DNA of 64,000 bases from Erythroxylum novogranatense (lineage: Eukaryota > Streptophyta > Magnoliopsida > Malpighiales > Erythroxylaceae). Both the position numbers and the translations under genes were made by a program. The notes under the pieces are model-generated. The model ran no database searches. It was not told where the DNA came from and saw nothing but the letters and a program-made list of their open reading frames with translations. Numbering within the stretch: the stretch's first letter is position 1; every line of letters starts with the position of its first letter. The stretch covers positions 58,721,783 through 58,785,782 of the forward strand of contig CM057228.1 in assembly GCA_029891385.1 (NCBI GenBank). Reading direction: 5' to 3'. Shown in pieces: positions 31,658 through 42,840 of this stretch.

Positions 31658-32304
31658 ACTCATAAGGAGTCTTCTTCAACATGGGTCGCAACAGAATTCT
31701 ATTCTGAATACAGCATGTTGTATTCACAGCTTCTGCCCAGAAGTACTTAGGAAGATTCATCTTACAAAGCATAGTCCTAGCCATTTCTTGAATCGTCCTG
31801 TTCTTCCTTTCAACAACTCCATTATGTTGTGGAGTCCTGGGAGCAGAAAAATTGTGGAAAATTTCATTCTCCTCATAGAATAATCTAAACTTCTCGTTCT
31901 CAAACTCTCCACCATGGTCACTCCTGATACTAGCTATAGACATTCCTTTATCAATCTGTAATTTTCTGGATAAGGTCCTAAAACACTTAAAAGATTCATC
32001 TTTGTGTGATAAAAACAATATCCAACAAAATCGAGTAAAGTCATCAACAATAACAAGTCCATATTTTTTTCCGCCAAGACTTATTGTCCTTGTTGGACCA
32101 AATAAATCCATATGTAACAACTCTAAAGGTCTAGATGATGTTACAAAATTCTTAGAAGAAAAAGAAGTTTTAACTTGTTTTCCTTTCAAACAATTTTCAC
32201 AGAAAAAACTCTTTGTCAAAACTCATTTTTGGTAATCCTCTTACCAAATCTAATTTTGCCAACTTTGAAATGTGTTTAAAAGAGACATGACCTAGCTTTT
32301 TATG
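31658..32304 (-). pseudogene. Copia integrase core, right of the LARD insertion
   Basis: Reads KSFFCENCLKGKQVKTSF (end of the HHCC zinc finger), LELLHMDLFGPTRTISLGGK (first catalytic Asp), IRSDHGGEFENEKFRLFYEE (second Asp), and HNFSAPRTPQHNGVVERKNR (catalytic Glu), then NLPKYFWAEAVNTTCCIQNR and KKTPYELW. The DDE triad is intact. The frame ends where the LARD sequence begins. Confidence 0.95.
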
Positions 32305-32649
32305 CTAGACTAGTCTTTCTTCTTCAGAAGATAGAAGACATGGAACATTTTGACTTTGAAAATCTTCTAAATTAATTTTGTAAAGATTATTTCTTCTCTT
32401 GGCAAAGAAAAGTATAGACCCATCTTTGTTTCTGACTTCACAAAGATTTTGATTGAACGTGACTGTGAAACCAGAATCACACAATTGACTGACGCTGATC
32501 AAATTATGTTTCAGACCATCAACAAGCAGTACATTATTTATACATGCAAAGGAATCTTTACCTATTTTGCCGATTCCAATAATCTTGCCCTGCTGGTTGT
32601 CTCCGAAAGTTACCGATCCTCCCTTCTTATATTGAAGATCTAGGAACAT
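32305..32649 (-). pseudogene. Copia protease end and pre-integrase region
   Basis: The 114-residue segment has [20 protein letters not shown] and [20 protein letters not shown], the conserved stretch after the copia protease active site, then CEVRNKDGSILFFAKRRNNL leading into the GAG-pre-integrase domain. It is separated from the DSGCSRH motif by a frameshift near 32655. Confidence 0.9.
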
Positions 32650-32664
32650 AGACCTTCTTCCAGT

Positions 32665-33327
32665 CTATGTCGCGAGCATCCACTGTCTAAATACTAATGG
32701 TGCTTGCCGCATCTTCCAAGGAAGGATATCTGCAGGAGAAACTATTTTATTTTTTAGTACCCATATTTTCTTGGGTCCTTTAGGGTTAGTAGCATGCACA
32801 TGATGAGTTCTTTGGTGCATATTACTAGTGCGATGATTAACACGAGATATGTTATAGTTTCTCTTTTGAAAGAAAGAGTTCTTATAAGGATGAGACTTAT
32901 TGCCTGTAAACCCTAATCCGGTTTTATCACTTGGATGTCTACATTTTCCAAGCATCTCATTCATTTTCTTTTTTCTCTCGGTGAAAGTAGCTAAATCAGC
33001 TGACATATTTTTAATTCTTAGTTTCAGCTGATTGATCTCTTCTGATCTATCTACGACTTTCTTTTTCTCCTCTAATTTCTTCTTTAGACAGATATTTTCT
33101 CTCTCTATTACTTATGTATGTTTAATGTTTTCTACATACTTTTTCTTTAACAGTTTATACTGTTTCAGAATAGCATGAGAATCTTCTAACAACTCTGAGT
33201 AGGCATCATGCAAGTTATCGTAATCAGATTTTACCTCCTCATCACTTTCTTCCTCGGCTACTAGGCAGATGTTTGCATGTTCAGATGACTCGGAACCTGT
33301 ATCTGACTCTGATGAATCTAGTTCCCC
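32665..33327 (-). pseudogene. Copia gag C-terminal coiled coil and protease start
   Basis: After a stop following MMAT, the frame continues with an acidic stretch (SSESDTGSESSEHANICLVA) and a charged coiled-coil-like region (LKQYKLLKKKYVENIKHT, then LKKKLEEKKKVVDRSEEINQ), with a further stop near 33112. The protease active-site motif DSGCSRH is encoded at 32687-32667 in a shifted frame, and HM of the usual DSGCSRHM is lost at the frameshift. Confidence 0.8.
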
Positions 33328-34353
33328 CTATGTTGCCATCATGCTTTTCTTGCCTTCTCTACTCTTCTTGGGTTTCTTCTTTAGAGTTGGACATTCGGAC
33401 TTGTAGTGTCCAGGCAGATTGCACTCGTAGCAAATGACAGATGACTTTTCGGGTTTAGCTTCATCTTTGCCATTTTTCCTGAAGGTCTGATTTCCTTTAG
33501 ACTTCTTCTTCCACATGCGTCTTATCTTTCTAGAGATGAAAGATAATTCGTCATCTTCATCACTTGACTCTTGTTCTGATTGGCTGGAGTTGTCATTCTT
33601 TGATTCTTCAATCTTTAAAGCTTTTGATGACTTCCTCCTTCTTTGAGTCTTGTGATTCTTTTGTCCGGCCTTCAGCGCTATAGACTTGTCCCGTTTGGGC
33701 TTGTCTTCAGCATCGAATTCAACTTCATGAATCTTCAAGGATCCAAGCAACTCGTCAAGTTTTAGCACGCTCAAATCTTTGGCTTCATGTACCGCAGTAA
33801 ATTTAGGTCTCCATCTCTTCGGAAGACTTCTTAATATCTTTCGAACATGATCTTGATTGTTGTACGTTCTTCCAAGGGCTTTCAATCCATTGACAATTGT
33901 TTGAAATCTTCCAAACATTTGATCAATAGATTCTTCATCTTTCATCCTGAAAAGCTCGTACTGGTGCACAAGAATGCTTATCTTGGATTCTATAACTTGG
34001 CTTGTGCCTTCGTGAGCAATGGACAATGTGTCCCACGTCTCCTTCGCATTGTCGCATCCGTGGACTTTTTCATACTCGCTCCTGCTTAGGGCACAGGTCA
34101 AGAAGAACTTCACTTTCGAGTTTAGCTGTATCCTCGCCTTTTGGTCAGCTGTCCATCTGATTCGTGGAATAGAATTCCCATCTTCATCTACTGGTGCATA
34201 AGGTCCATTCTTTATCACGTCCCAAAAGTCGACATGAGTAGATTCTATGAATAGCCGCATCCTATCTTTCCAGTAATGATAATCTTCTCCGTTGAATGCT
34301 GGAGGTCTAGTGACTGAGGCTCCTTCTGCGATGTATATATGTGATTCCGCCAT
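33328..34353 (-). pseudogene. SIRE-type gag N-terminal and zinc-knuckle region
   Basis: Intact 341-residue frame starting MAESHIYIAEGASVTRPPAF, with FNGEDYHYWKDRMRLFIEST (copia gag start), SRSEYEKVHGCDNAKETWDT, VHQYELFRMKDEESIDQMFG and LGRTYNNQDHVRKILRSLPK, typical of the UBN2-type gag of plant copia elements. A CCHC zinc knuckle (CYECNLPGHYKSEC) lies at residues 308-321. The frame ends at a stop after GKKSMMAT, where related elements usually read through into the acidic/coiled-coil part. The start lies about 45 bp from the PBS. This is the best-preserved coding unit of the element. The family role is RNA packaging and particle assembly. Confidence 0.9.
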
Positions 34354-34396
34354 TATCTTTGATCCACACTTTGTTATAGTGATCCTTGGATACCAG

Positions 34397-34408
34397 GCTC
34401 TGGTACCA
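34397..34408 (-). other. Primer-binding site of the SIRE-type element
   Basis: The minus strand reads TGGTACCAGAGC, one base from the usual TGGTATCAGAGC, 2 bp inside the 5' LTR boundary at 34411. Confidence 0.9.
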
Positions 34409-34410
34409 AT

Positions 34411-35433
34411 TGAAGTGAATCACACGTTAATACAATACTTAGAAAACGATATAAGAATCCACGAGAAGGGGGTGTTGAATTGTGTATTCCCCTTTTTTGA
34501 AATTCTTTTAAAAACTATTTGTTAGAAATACGATTCTTTTACAGAACTTCCGATAGATTCTAATTAATCAAAACTTTGAAAACTTTTTTTACGAACTAAG
34601 TAATGATAAAACTTGAATCTAAAAGAAAGATAGAGTAAGAGTAGTTGACATAGCGATTTATCCTGGTTTACCCCAAACCGTGGGCTACGTCCAGTCCTCA
34701 GAATTCTTTTTGAGATTTCACTATCTCTTCAACTTTTACAAGTATTCTTTACGAGCCTCTTCAGGTCTCTACAATCAGTATTCTTTCATACTTAGCCTCT
34801 GCAGGCTTTCTGCACTACTTTCTCACAGAAAAGTGTTTGAAAACTTGTTACAGTAAAAATAGCTCTCGGCTAATTTGCTCAGTATGCGTTTTACGATCGC
34901 GTAGATGTAATTCAGCCAATTTTTCAACTAACTTTGCAATCTTCGTCTTCGACTTGTATTTATAGCCTTCGTCTCCAACTGCTTCTTGATTCTTGTTTCT
35001 GGATTCTTGCTTCTTGAATCTTGTTTCTTGAATCTTTAAAAGAAACGGTTAATCAGTTGAGTTCAGAATTAACTCGAATCGACCGACTCTTGTGTCTTCT
35101 CTTTGAATTTCAAGGTCTGTCTTTCTACGCCATAGATTTTATGTACGTGTTTCGCCGCATTTTTACGCCGTGTTTTCGGCTCAGATTCGTGCATCTGCGT
35201 CTGTATTTCTGTTCGTCTGCGTCTGCGTCTATTTTTTTCAATTCGCATCTTCGTCTATTTTTATTTTGTGTCTGTGTCTATATTTCTATTTCCGTCTGCG
35301 TCTTCGTCTTATTTCTATTCGTCTGCGTCTTCGTCGCTTCATCTCTATTGCTTCGTCTGCTTTTGTTTTTCTTTTATTGTTCTCTTTGTTATACATCAAA
35401 ATTATATCTAAGTGAAGTCATTTTGACTTAACA
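34411..35433 (-). repeat. SIRE-type 5' LTR (right copy)
   Basis: Plus-strand reading starts TGAAGTGAATCACACG and ends TTGACTTAACA, followed by TSD GTTAT. A TATAAATA box lies on the minus strand at 34957-34964. The 35160-35370 part is a CGTCTGCGTCTT-type degenerate repeat. It differs from the left LTR mainly within 35090-35240. Confidence 0.92.
34957..34964 (-). promoter_or_regulatory. LTR TATA box
   Basis: TATAAATA on the minus strand (plus TATTTATA) in the context GGCTATAAATACAAG, about 470 bp from the LTR start; same site at 20414-20421 in the other LTR. Confidence 0.6.
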
Positions 35434-35438
35434 GTTAT

Positions 35439-38082
35439 AATAAGGATAAACTCCAACATAATCATTTCATTGTAACTCAACAATCAGGTTCTTGATTCCT
35501 AGGATCTGTTGCTTTATGGTTCTTTCAAATACTTTTTAGATATCTTGTTTTCTCTTACACATGCTACCTCTTCCCAGCTATTACTAAGTGAAATAATACT
35601 AGACAAGCTAAGTCTTACAAATGCTGACTTACTTAGCAAGCTTATTACTACTCTAGAGATTGAGATTGCCTTAAGAACCTTAAATCCAAATAAGGTTCTT
35701 GGACCTGATGGATTCAGCCCTCATTTCTTCAATAAATCCTAGCATCTGAAAAAAAAATATGGTAGTTGATGCCATTCTAGAATTCTTCGACAAAGATCAG
35801 AGGTTATCAGAAATCAATGATACCTTTGTAACTCTAGTTTTTTAGAATGGAGAACAAAGAACTTTTTTAGTCTTCAAAACTATTTCTTAGTGTAACACTG
35901 TGTATAGGATAATTACTAAGATCTTGGCTCAAAAAAATGAAAGAGGACTATAAAAATGCATTGATATTTCAAAGGTCCTTATTTACCTGGTAAAATTATA
36001 GGAGATAATATTATGTTAATGCAAGGACTTATCAGGTCTTACACCAAGAGAAGGGGAAGCATGAATTGTATCATTAATGTTGACATAAAGAACGCCTATA
36101 ATAGTGTAGGCTGGGCCTTTATACTAAACATCTTACATGCTTTGGAATTTCTTGCCAACTTTATTTAATGGATATCATTATGCATCACATCCCCTTTCTT
36201 TAAGATATTGGTGAATGGTTAACCTGGTAACTCCTTCAAAAGAATCAAAGGACTTAGATAAGGAGATCTTATATCACTTTACATCTTTGAACTTGTACTT
36301 GAAGTTTTAAACAAAACCTTGGAAAGTGTAATGGTAAGAACCAAAGATATCATATTTTATTCTAGGTGAAAGAAACTATGGATTACTAATCTATGCTTTG
36401 TAGATGATCTCATACTCCTTTCCAAGGCTGATCAGTGCTCTGTATCAAAATTTATGAAAGCCCTAAAAATCTTTAGCAAGATGTCTGGATTGGAACCGAT
36501 TGTTCCAAGAGTTTCTTTTATTTATCAAAATCAACTATAAGTAAGTAATCTACCATTGAAACTGTCACTAGTTTCAAACCATAGATGATTCCTATTATGT
36601 ACCTAGGAATTCCCATTTTAGCAACTAGTGAAACACATGGAGATTTCATCAAACTTCTAAATTGTATCAACTACAGAATCTCTGTTTGGAGTTCTAAATT
36701 ACTTTCCATAGTTAGCTGATATGTGCTTATCTCATCTATACTAAATTCAATCAATGCTTTTTGGGTTGCATATGTTACTATGTAATCAAATCAATAGAGA
36801 TGATGTGTAGTAGGTTTCTTTGGAATGGGAATGAAGAAAGTGTCAAGTGAACTCGAATGCAATGGAAATAGGTATTACCTAAGGACAAAGGTGGTTTAGG
36901 AATAATTTCTCTAAAATTAATGAACAATGCTATGATATCCAAAAGGTTATGAAGGTTATTAACTGATAAGCATTAATTGTGGTGTAAATGCATTAGTAAG
37001 ATCTATATAAAAAATAGCAGCATATGGACCATGAAGATTAAATCTTACTATTCTTCAACCTTGAGCCAATTTAAAGACCAGGGAATTGTTGAGGATTGAA
37101 TTTACTTATCTCATTGGAGATGGAAAATAAACCAATTTTTTTGTTTGACAACTGGACATCTCTTGGTACTCTTCTTAACTTGCAAGCTATGGAATGTCTC
37201 AAACCTGTCATCAATAAAAAAGCAACATTATTTGATGCACTGGTTGAAAATTAGATCTTTATACAAAGCTCTATCCCTAGACCTATTTATGAAGAAATTG
37301 TTCACATCAGCTTGAGTGGAGGGAAAGATTATATTTACTGGAAGAATTTGAGAAATGGTAAGTTTAGCAACTAATCTTATAAGAATTTTATGCAGAAACT
37401 CTATAATAGGGTTCCCTAGCACAAATTAAGTTGTTTGGCACAAGCAATTTTATCTGAGGGAATCAAGTTATCTATGGCTAGCTATGAAATATAAGTTACC
37501 AATTATGGATAAACTGTAGAGATCCCTAAATATCTCTAATTGGTGTATTCTTTTTCAGAAAGTTGAAGAAAGTATTGAACACTTATTTTTTTCAATATGC
37601 CTATGTTAGTAGTATGTGGAAATATGTATTACACCAATGCTTTATTCATGATGCACTTAGAAGATGGGATTGTATAAGGAGATGATGTAGTGAAATCAAA
37701 CATCCTGAATCTACATTTAAGTTGTCATTCAGGCTAGCTATAGCATGTCCAATGAAAGCTATATGGGATGAAAAATGTAGAATTTTTTAAGAAAAAATTC
37801 AATCGACAGAACAATTCAATAGCAAAATCATCATGCAAATTAGAGGAGACACAAACATACACAAGTCCTGACTCCTTAATGAAGAATACTAAAATATAAT
37901 GTGGAATGTATAAGCCTATTAACTAGTGTAGCATTTTGTCATTAGGCTTATAAGCTTCTAATGCTTGGTTTTCAATACTTATAGCTCTTTGTAGCTGTCT
38001 TTAGGCTTATAAGCTTCCAATGCTTGGCTTTCAATACTTATAGCTCTTTGTAGTTGCTTTGTAACTTTTTCTTGTCGTTTAT
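35439..38082 (+). pseudogene. LINE reverse transcriptase and 3' part (second half of split LINE)
   Basis: Continues the LINE from 19862. RT blocks are IEIALRTLNPNKVLGPDGFS and PHFFNKS (about 35650-35740), MLMQGLIRSYTKRRGSMNCI with NVDIKNAYNSVGWAFI (about 36010-36120), FKRIKGLR (about 36237) and the catalytic FVDDLILLSKAD (36397-36432, a variant of FADD/YADD). A zinc-binding RT-associated domain trace lies at about 37320-37600. Many stops show it is dead. The 3' end carries a 59-bp duplication. The CACTA element interrupts or abuts its tail at 38083-38085. Confidence 0.85.
37942..38059 (+). repeat. 59-bp tandem duplication at LINE 3' end
   Basis: TTAGGCTTATAAGCTTCTAA at 37942 recurs as TTAGGCTTATAAGCTTCCAA at 38001, each copy running to CTCTTTGTAG. 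Only a few mismatches. It lies in the LINE 3' untranslated region. Confidence 0.9.
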
Positions 38083-38085
38083 GAC

Positions 38086-39472
38086 CACTACAAGAAAAAT
38101 GTGAATTAGCGATGGAAATTTGGCGATGGAAAAATTACTGTTGAAAATTAGCGACGGAAATAGGTTTTCCGTCGCTAAAATTGAGTGATTTAGCGACAGT
38201 ACTACTATTTATCGCTAAATCTGGAGGGAATTCGTCGCGACAAAATTAGCGACGAAAAAATATGGCCGTCGGTAATCACTACAATTTAACAACGAAAAAT
38301 TAGCGACGAAAAATATACCATTGGTGATTGGCAACGGAACGCATATTTCCGTCGCTAAAATTGAGTGATTTAGCTATGGTACTATTATTCGTCGCTAAAT
38401 TTGGAGGGAATTCGTCGCAGAAAAATTAGCAACGGAATTTAGCGACGGAAAATTTCCGTTACTAAATATGGAGGAAATTTTTGGCTGAATAAAAAATTTT
38501 GAATTTACCTACGAAAAATTCCGTAGGTAAATTCTGTCGGTAAATATGATTTAGCGACGAAAATTTTCTTTCCATCGGTAAAAAGGTGGGAATTTTTTGC
38601 TGAATAAAAAATTTTGAGTTTACCTACGGAAATTTCCATCGGTAATTCCGTCGGTAAATTCTTTTTAAATTCCGACATCTCCTTCCCACTTGTGTCTTCT
38701 TCTTCCTTCTTCCTGTGTCTCCTCTTCAGTTTTCTTGGAGCTCATTTCTCTGTTGTGGACTCCTTTTCTGCTCGTCGGCATTGCCTTCTCCAGCCATTGT
38801 CATCATGTCCTTCGGTGGAGGTATTTTTGCAACTACTGTTGTGTTTTTTCGTATATTGGATGAAAGTTAATTTGGGTATTTATTACTTTCGTTTATTTGT
38901 GTATTTTGTGATTGGAAAATAACTTTAAGGTATAAATATTAGTGATAGAAGGGACAAGATGTAATTTTAGTTGTGATATTGGGATATATTTCTGCAACAT
39001 GTAAGATGTTTGATGAAATGTTTGTTCTTTAAAAAAATAATTTCAGTTCTTTATTTTCGAATCTTTTTTAGTATGAATTTCATTATTTGAATTCTTTTAC
39101 TTGAAATAATGAAGTTATCTTCAAGGTAGCTTTTACAGAAACTAAACATTTTGCAGGTAAAATTTAAAAAATAGTCTTCAGCAAATTTACCGACGGAATA
39201 AAATTTTCGTTGGTAAAATATTGGATTTAGCGACGGAATTTTTTTCCGTCACTAATTACCGACGGAAAGTCAATTTCGTTGGTAATTTTTTGACAGAAAA
39301 ATTTTTATTTTATGTCGTCGATAATTCCGTATTCCGTCGGTAAATTTACCTATTGCTGTATCTCCGACGATTTTTTTCGTCAATAAATTCCGTCGCTAAA
39401 TAAGGTTACCGACGGAATATGTCCAAATTCTATCGATAATTTCCGTCGCTAAACTTCATTTTTCTTGCGGTG
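38086..39472. mobile_element. Non-autonomous CACTA (En/Spm) transposon, 1387 bp
   Basis: Left end CACTACAAGAAAAATG, right end (reverse complement) CACCGCAAGAAAAATG, with 3-bp TSD GAC at 38083-38085 and 39473-39475. Both arms are packed with subterminal repeats of TTAGCGACGGAA / TTCCGTCGCTAAA and TTTACCGACGGAA type in both orientations, about 0.55 kb on the left and 0.3 kb on the right. The ~500-bp core (38660-39150) has no transposase similarity. A 102-residue open frame across arm and core (38614-38922) has no domain. It needs a transposase in trans and lies 233 bp beyond the protease gene stop codon. Confidence 0.92.
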
Positions 39473-39705
39473 GACCTAATTCATTATCATTATTTCCTCA
39501 AAAATAGAAAAACACAAATTACAGCTTAATTAACTATCACAAGACAACAACAAAAAGCAACACAACACAGCAATCTCAGAAATGTCATAAGAGTACATTT
39601 TCCTTTGTCTGCCAAGTTTCTTATTCAATTATTTTAAAAATTCTTGAAATGGCCACAACCAGAGTCGAATAATCTCCTTCAAGCTCGAAATGCTAACTTT
39701 GATTG
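39473..39705 (-). other. 3' flank / probable 3' UTR of the protease gene
   Basis: 233 bp between the CACTA element and the stop codon. AT-rich; no feature other than the CACTA target site. Polyadenylation may occur in this stretch or inside the CACTA element. Confidence 0.5.
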
Positions 39706-41202
39706 TCAGTTTGTGCAACCAGGCCCAAAAGCTAACTTTCGAGTTTTAGCGTCGTAAAAGACATTCAACGCCCGTTGTTGTTGATTACCAATAATAATCA
39801 ACTCACTTGTGCCATTATTAGCGGCAAAGGCCAAGCAAACATGAAATTCATCTTCTCTAATGGCAATGGCAGATTGGTCCAAATTAACATCAATATAATC
39901 CTCGAAATGAAGCACAACTTCAGGCGGCGTCCAACTAATGTGCCGTTCAAGATTATAGCAGGTGTTCAAGAATTGCGATGGAGGAGCAGGTGGATACGGA
40001 GACATCAATCTCGCAAATTCAGATTGAAGAGCCAAATATAGTGGTTGAGGTAGACGAGTAATGACAGTCCCTGAATCAATTTTGGTCTTCACTGATGACT
40101 GAATATACGAAGAAATTTCCAGTCTTTGATCGCCAATTGTTATTCCAGTTAAGTTAACGAAAAAGCTGATATCTTGGTCGTTTTGATTAAATATGAGCGG
40201 TATCATCTGACTAGTATCGGGTTGGCAGGTTTCAAATGCTTGGACACCAAATGCTAGGTACCCAGTAGAGCTCTCTGTGGAAGGAAGACAGTAACAGAAA
40301 ACTCTGAAAAGGTTTTTGTCAGTTTGAGCCATTAGAGAGTAGTTTCCTTGTCCAATACCTAAAACTCCGTCGGCTCCTCCGAAATCACCACCAATATTAT
40401 GGCTGCAGCCAAAAACAAAGCCGCTGTAAACATCTTCGGTCGTCATGGTGAGGGTGTCTTTTGAATAGTCCCCAACAGCATAGGAGTCGTCATTGTATGG
40501 GATCCTGTAGCTGCAGGTAGGAGAATCGCAAGTAGCATTTGAATATGTTGAAGAAGAGGAAGGATCGAAAATGGAGTCTCCGCTGTTGCAACCCTCAAAG
40601 CAAGGTTGGCACTTTATCCAAGTGATATCACTGCCTGTGTCGAAAAGCAAGTTGAAATCGCGAGTCGGGGTGCCAAAACCAAGTTTGACAACATAATTGC
40701 CGTCGGTTAATGAGCTTAGAGGGAGACTAAGTCCTTCTCCATACATTTCTGTACTATACGTCAATCTTGTTTCTACAGAATTCAAAGAGCGGACTCTTGA
40801 TTGATTTCTGATAATCTTGGAGGAACCAGGATGCAAATTCTGCTGTCTAAGTGCCGATCTTGGGAAACGGCAATTAGACCTCTTCACACCTTGAAATTGT
40901 TGTTCACAACCTGAAAATTTAAATGTGTGATAGACAACTATTATATTCACCAGTTGATCAGGAAAAAGGAAAGAGGAATCTCATAGTTATAATAGATCAT
41001 GCATTAACTATTGGAAAGGAAGAAAGTAACCTTTTGTGGAAAATGGGCAAGAGGCTAGTGGCAAAACAGACTTGGTTTCCTTTAGAACATGAACTAGTGC
41101 TTCTGTTCTAGCACCATGAACCCACTTCAGATCACATGATAAAAAAAGAAAAATGTGGCAAATGCCCAAAGCTAGATGACGGTTAGCAGTGGAAAACGCC
41201 AT
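39706..41202 (-). CDS. Nepenthesin-type A1 aspartic protease, two exons
   Basis: The only convincing host gene. Coding exons are 41202-41031 (172 nt) and 40910-39706 (1205 nt, stop included), joined across a 120-bp intron (minus-strand donor AAAAG|GTTAC, acceptor TTTTCAG|GTTG). The split codon gives K-G-C, and the product has 458 residues, normal for plant nepenthesin-like enzymes. Residues about 1-30 form an N-terminal signal-like segment (hydrophobic core LALGICHIFLFLSC), implying the secretory pathway. Active-site DTGSD is at 148-152 and DSGT at 336-339; the flap region YAVGDYSKDTLT is present. The Cys-rich nepenthesin-specific insert (CQPCFEGCNSGDSIFDPSSS to CDSPTCS) follows the first active site. 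The chain ends FGPGCTN. All catalytic residues are intact, so it is probably functional or very recently inactivated. The start was chosen because it precedes the signal-like segment; an upstream in-frame Met at 41328 would bury it. Confidence 0.93.
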
Positions 41203-41520
41203 TCTGTTAGCAATTCCTCGAATTCCATCTGCTTCACAAGTGTGGCCTTTTATCATTCTTTGCCTTTTGTCTCCATGCACATCGCGTATAGAAGACTTCG
41301 ACCAAGTCAATTGCAAGTCTACGGACAAGTATTCTTGGAATTCTTCATCATGTCACGGCGGCATTACAGGACCAACTGTCCGAGAATTGCGTGTTTACTT
41401 AATGTACTAATCGACTCCAAATTCCTTTATCTTCAAAGTCATGGCACGGTCCGTAAATTGAAATTGCCGAAATTTATACTGTATATGATATAATACGAAT
41501 CAATATCAAATAATATTTCA
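41203..41520 (-). promoter_or_regulatory. Upstream region of protease gene with TATA-like motif
   Basis: On the minus strand TATAAAT (plus ATTTATA at 41472-41478) lies about 270 bp upstream of the ATG, in the context CAGTATAAATTTC. It is a candidate core promoter; the intervening sequence would be the 5' UTR. No clear operator-like repeats were seen. Confidence 0.35.
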
Positions 41521-42840
41521 GATAATTTTAAAATTTTATATAATTAAAATTTGAAAGTCCCTCTAACGTATAATTATCCTTCATAATGTTAATTTTGGTA
41601 TTTAATAACTTCTATTTAGTTACCAGAAATAATTCTTATCCTTTTATTTTCCTTTTCAAAGATATGACCATTTCTTATTTTTGCTCTAATATAACTTTTG
41701 TTCACTTGATAAAATAAAACCAATCAGTTGTACCTCAAGTATTGGAGCACAGCTACATATTAATGCCCAAGAAAATGAAATTCAAGATGGCATCTTATAG
41801 GTTATTCCATAAACAAACTTGGATAAAAAAGAAAGGATAGTGTATTTTACGTGTTAAATATTTCTAAGAAATTAACTAGATTACGAGATACAAGAAGTAT
41901 ATCTTCGAATTCAATATTCACAGGCTGTATGTATGAGAATCAAATATCTAATGCATGAACATCAAATTTGTTGAGGGTCCATTGGAGGACCGATAACACC
42001 AAGTAGGAAAGGCCGAAAAGGTCCTCAACAACTTAATGGTAGATCTCAATGCAAGGGATGAAGCTTTGCTACTCCAAGAAGTTGAAGATAGACCTAAAAT
42101 ACTGATCCAAATAAACAAGCAAGACGAGGATTACAGTTTAAAACGTAAATGATAATGAATTAAAAGACAATTGACATGGGTCATGAGGCAACTTGTGGGA
42201 GGTTAAAAAATAGAAGTTAACTGGCACTAGAGTCATACTTGTGACTAGCATTGGACTTATAATGTTTTTGTAGCCTAAAGAAGCAGAAGCAAATTGACGC
42301 TAGAGTCTAACTTTTAATTAGCACCACACTTGTCCTCATTTCAGGAGTTTCATAATAAATTGGCACGGATGTATTCCAATTCAGGTGCCAAATATGTGTT
42401 TTAATTAATCATAACTTTTTTATTAATTTCAATATGTTTTTTTTTTCGGAACTCTGATTTTTGGGATTTATGTTTATACGAAGCTTTCTTACGAGTATAG
42501 TTGAAAGCTTATCATTATTATTATTACTGAAACAAAAATTTTTGGATAGTGTTCTTTAATCTTTTAGATTACTATTATTTTAGGTTTTCTAAAAAAACTT
42601 CAAATCTTATCTAACTACTAGCAATCAAAACCTTTATCACTCATGATCCCTTCTTTTCTAAAGTGTGAAGATTTCATATCCTTCTCAGTGTGTTTTTATG
42701 TTCATGTTCTTAAATCAACCTATTTCAATAGAATAATCCTTGTTCCTATTTTTATTAATATCAAATCTCACTAGACTTTTGGTGAGAGTTGCATCAAAAT
42801 TTTGTATCAAAGCCCAGTTTTATAATCAGGATTGTTTTTT
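41521..42840. other. Intergenic sequence, unassigned
   Basis: AT-rich with no convincing coding frame. A stretch at about 41975-42130 has less biased composition (plus-strand peptide LNARDEALLLQEVEDRPKIL) and might be a gene or gag remnant, but I cannot identify it. About 42795-42830 contains TTGTATCAAAGCCC, a loose match to an initiator-Met PBS, so an older LTR element may have ended here. Confidence 0.4.

Larger units (their letters stand above)
19868..35433 (-). mobile_element. SIRE/Maximus-type Ty1/copia element, nested host of a LARD
   Basis: The element reads right to left: 5' LTR 34411-35433, PBS, gag, protease, integrase, RT, RNase H, an extra ORF region, PPT, 3' LTR 19868-20895. Perfect 5-bp TSDs GTTAT flank it (19863-19867 and 35434-35438). 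Removing the inner LARD and one CCATA leaves about 9.6 kb. That size, with ~1.02-kb LTRs and an extra 3' ORF, fits the SIRE/Maximus lineage. Several stops, frameshifts and an altered RT catalytic box make it non-autonomous now. It splits a LINE. Confidence 0.9.

Noticed and set aside
38614..38922. 102-residue open frame in the CACTA element
   Set aside because: Runs across the subterminal repeats into the core; no transposase motif, and a Phe/Leu/Ser-rich chance frame is likely.
41008..41328. Longer protease N-terminus starting at the upstream Met (41328)
   Set aside because: It would place 42 extra residues before the signal-like segment; the Met at 41202 gives the usual architecture and length.
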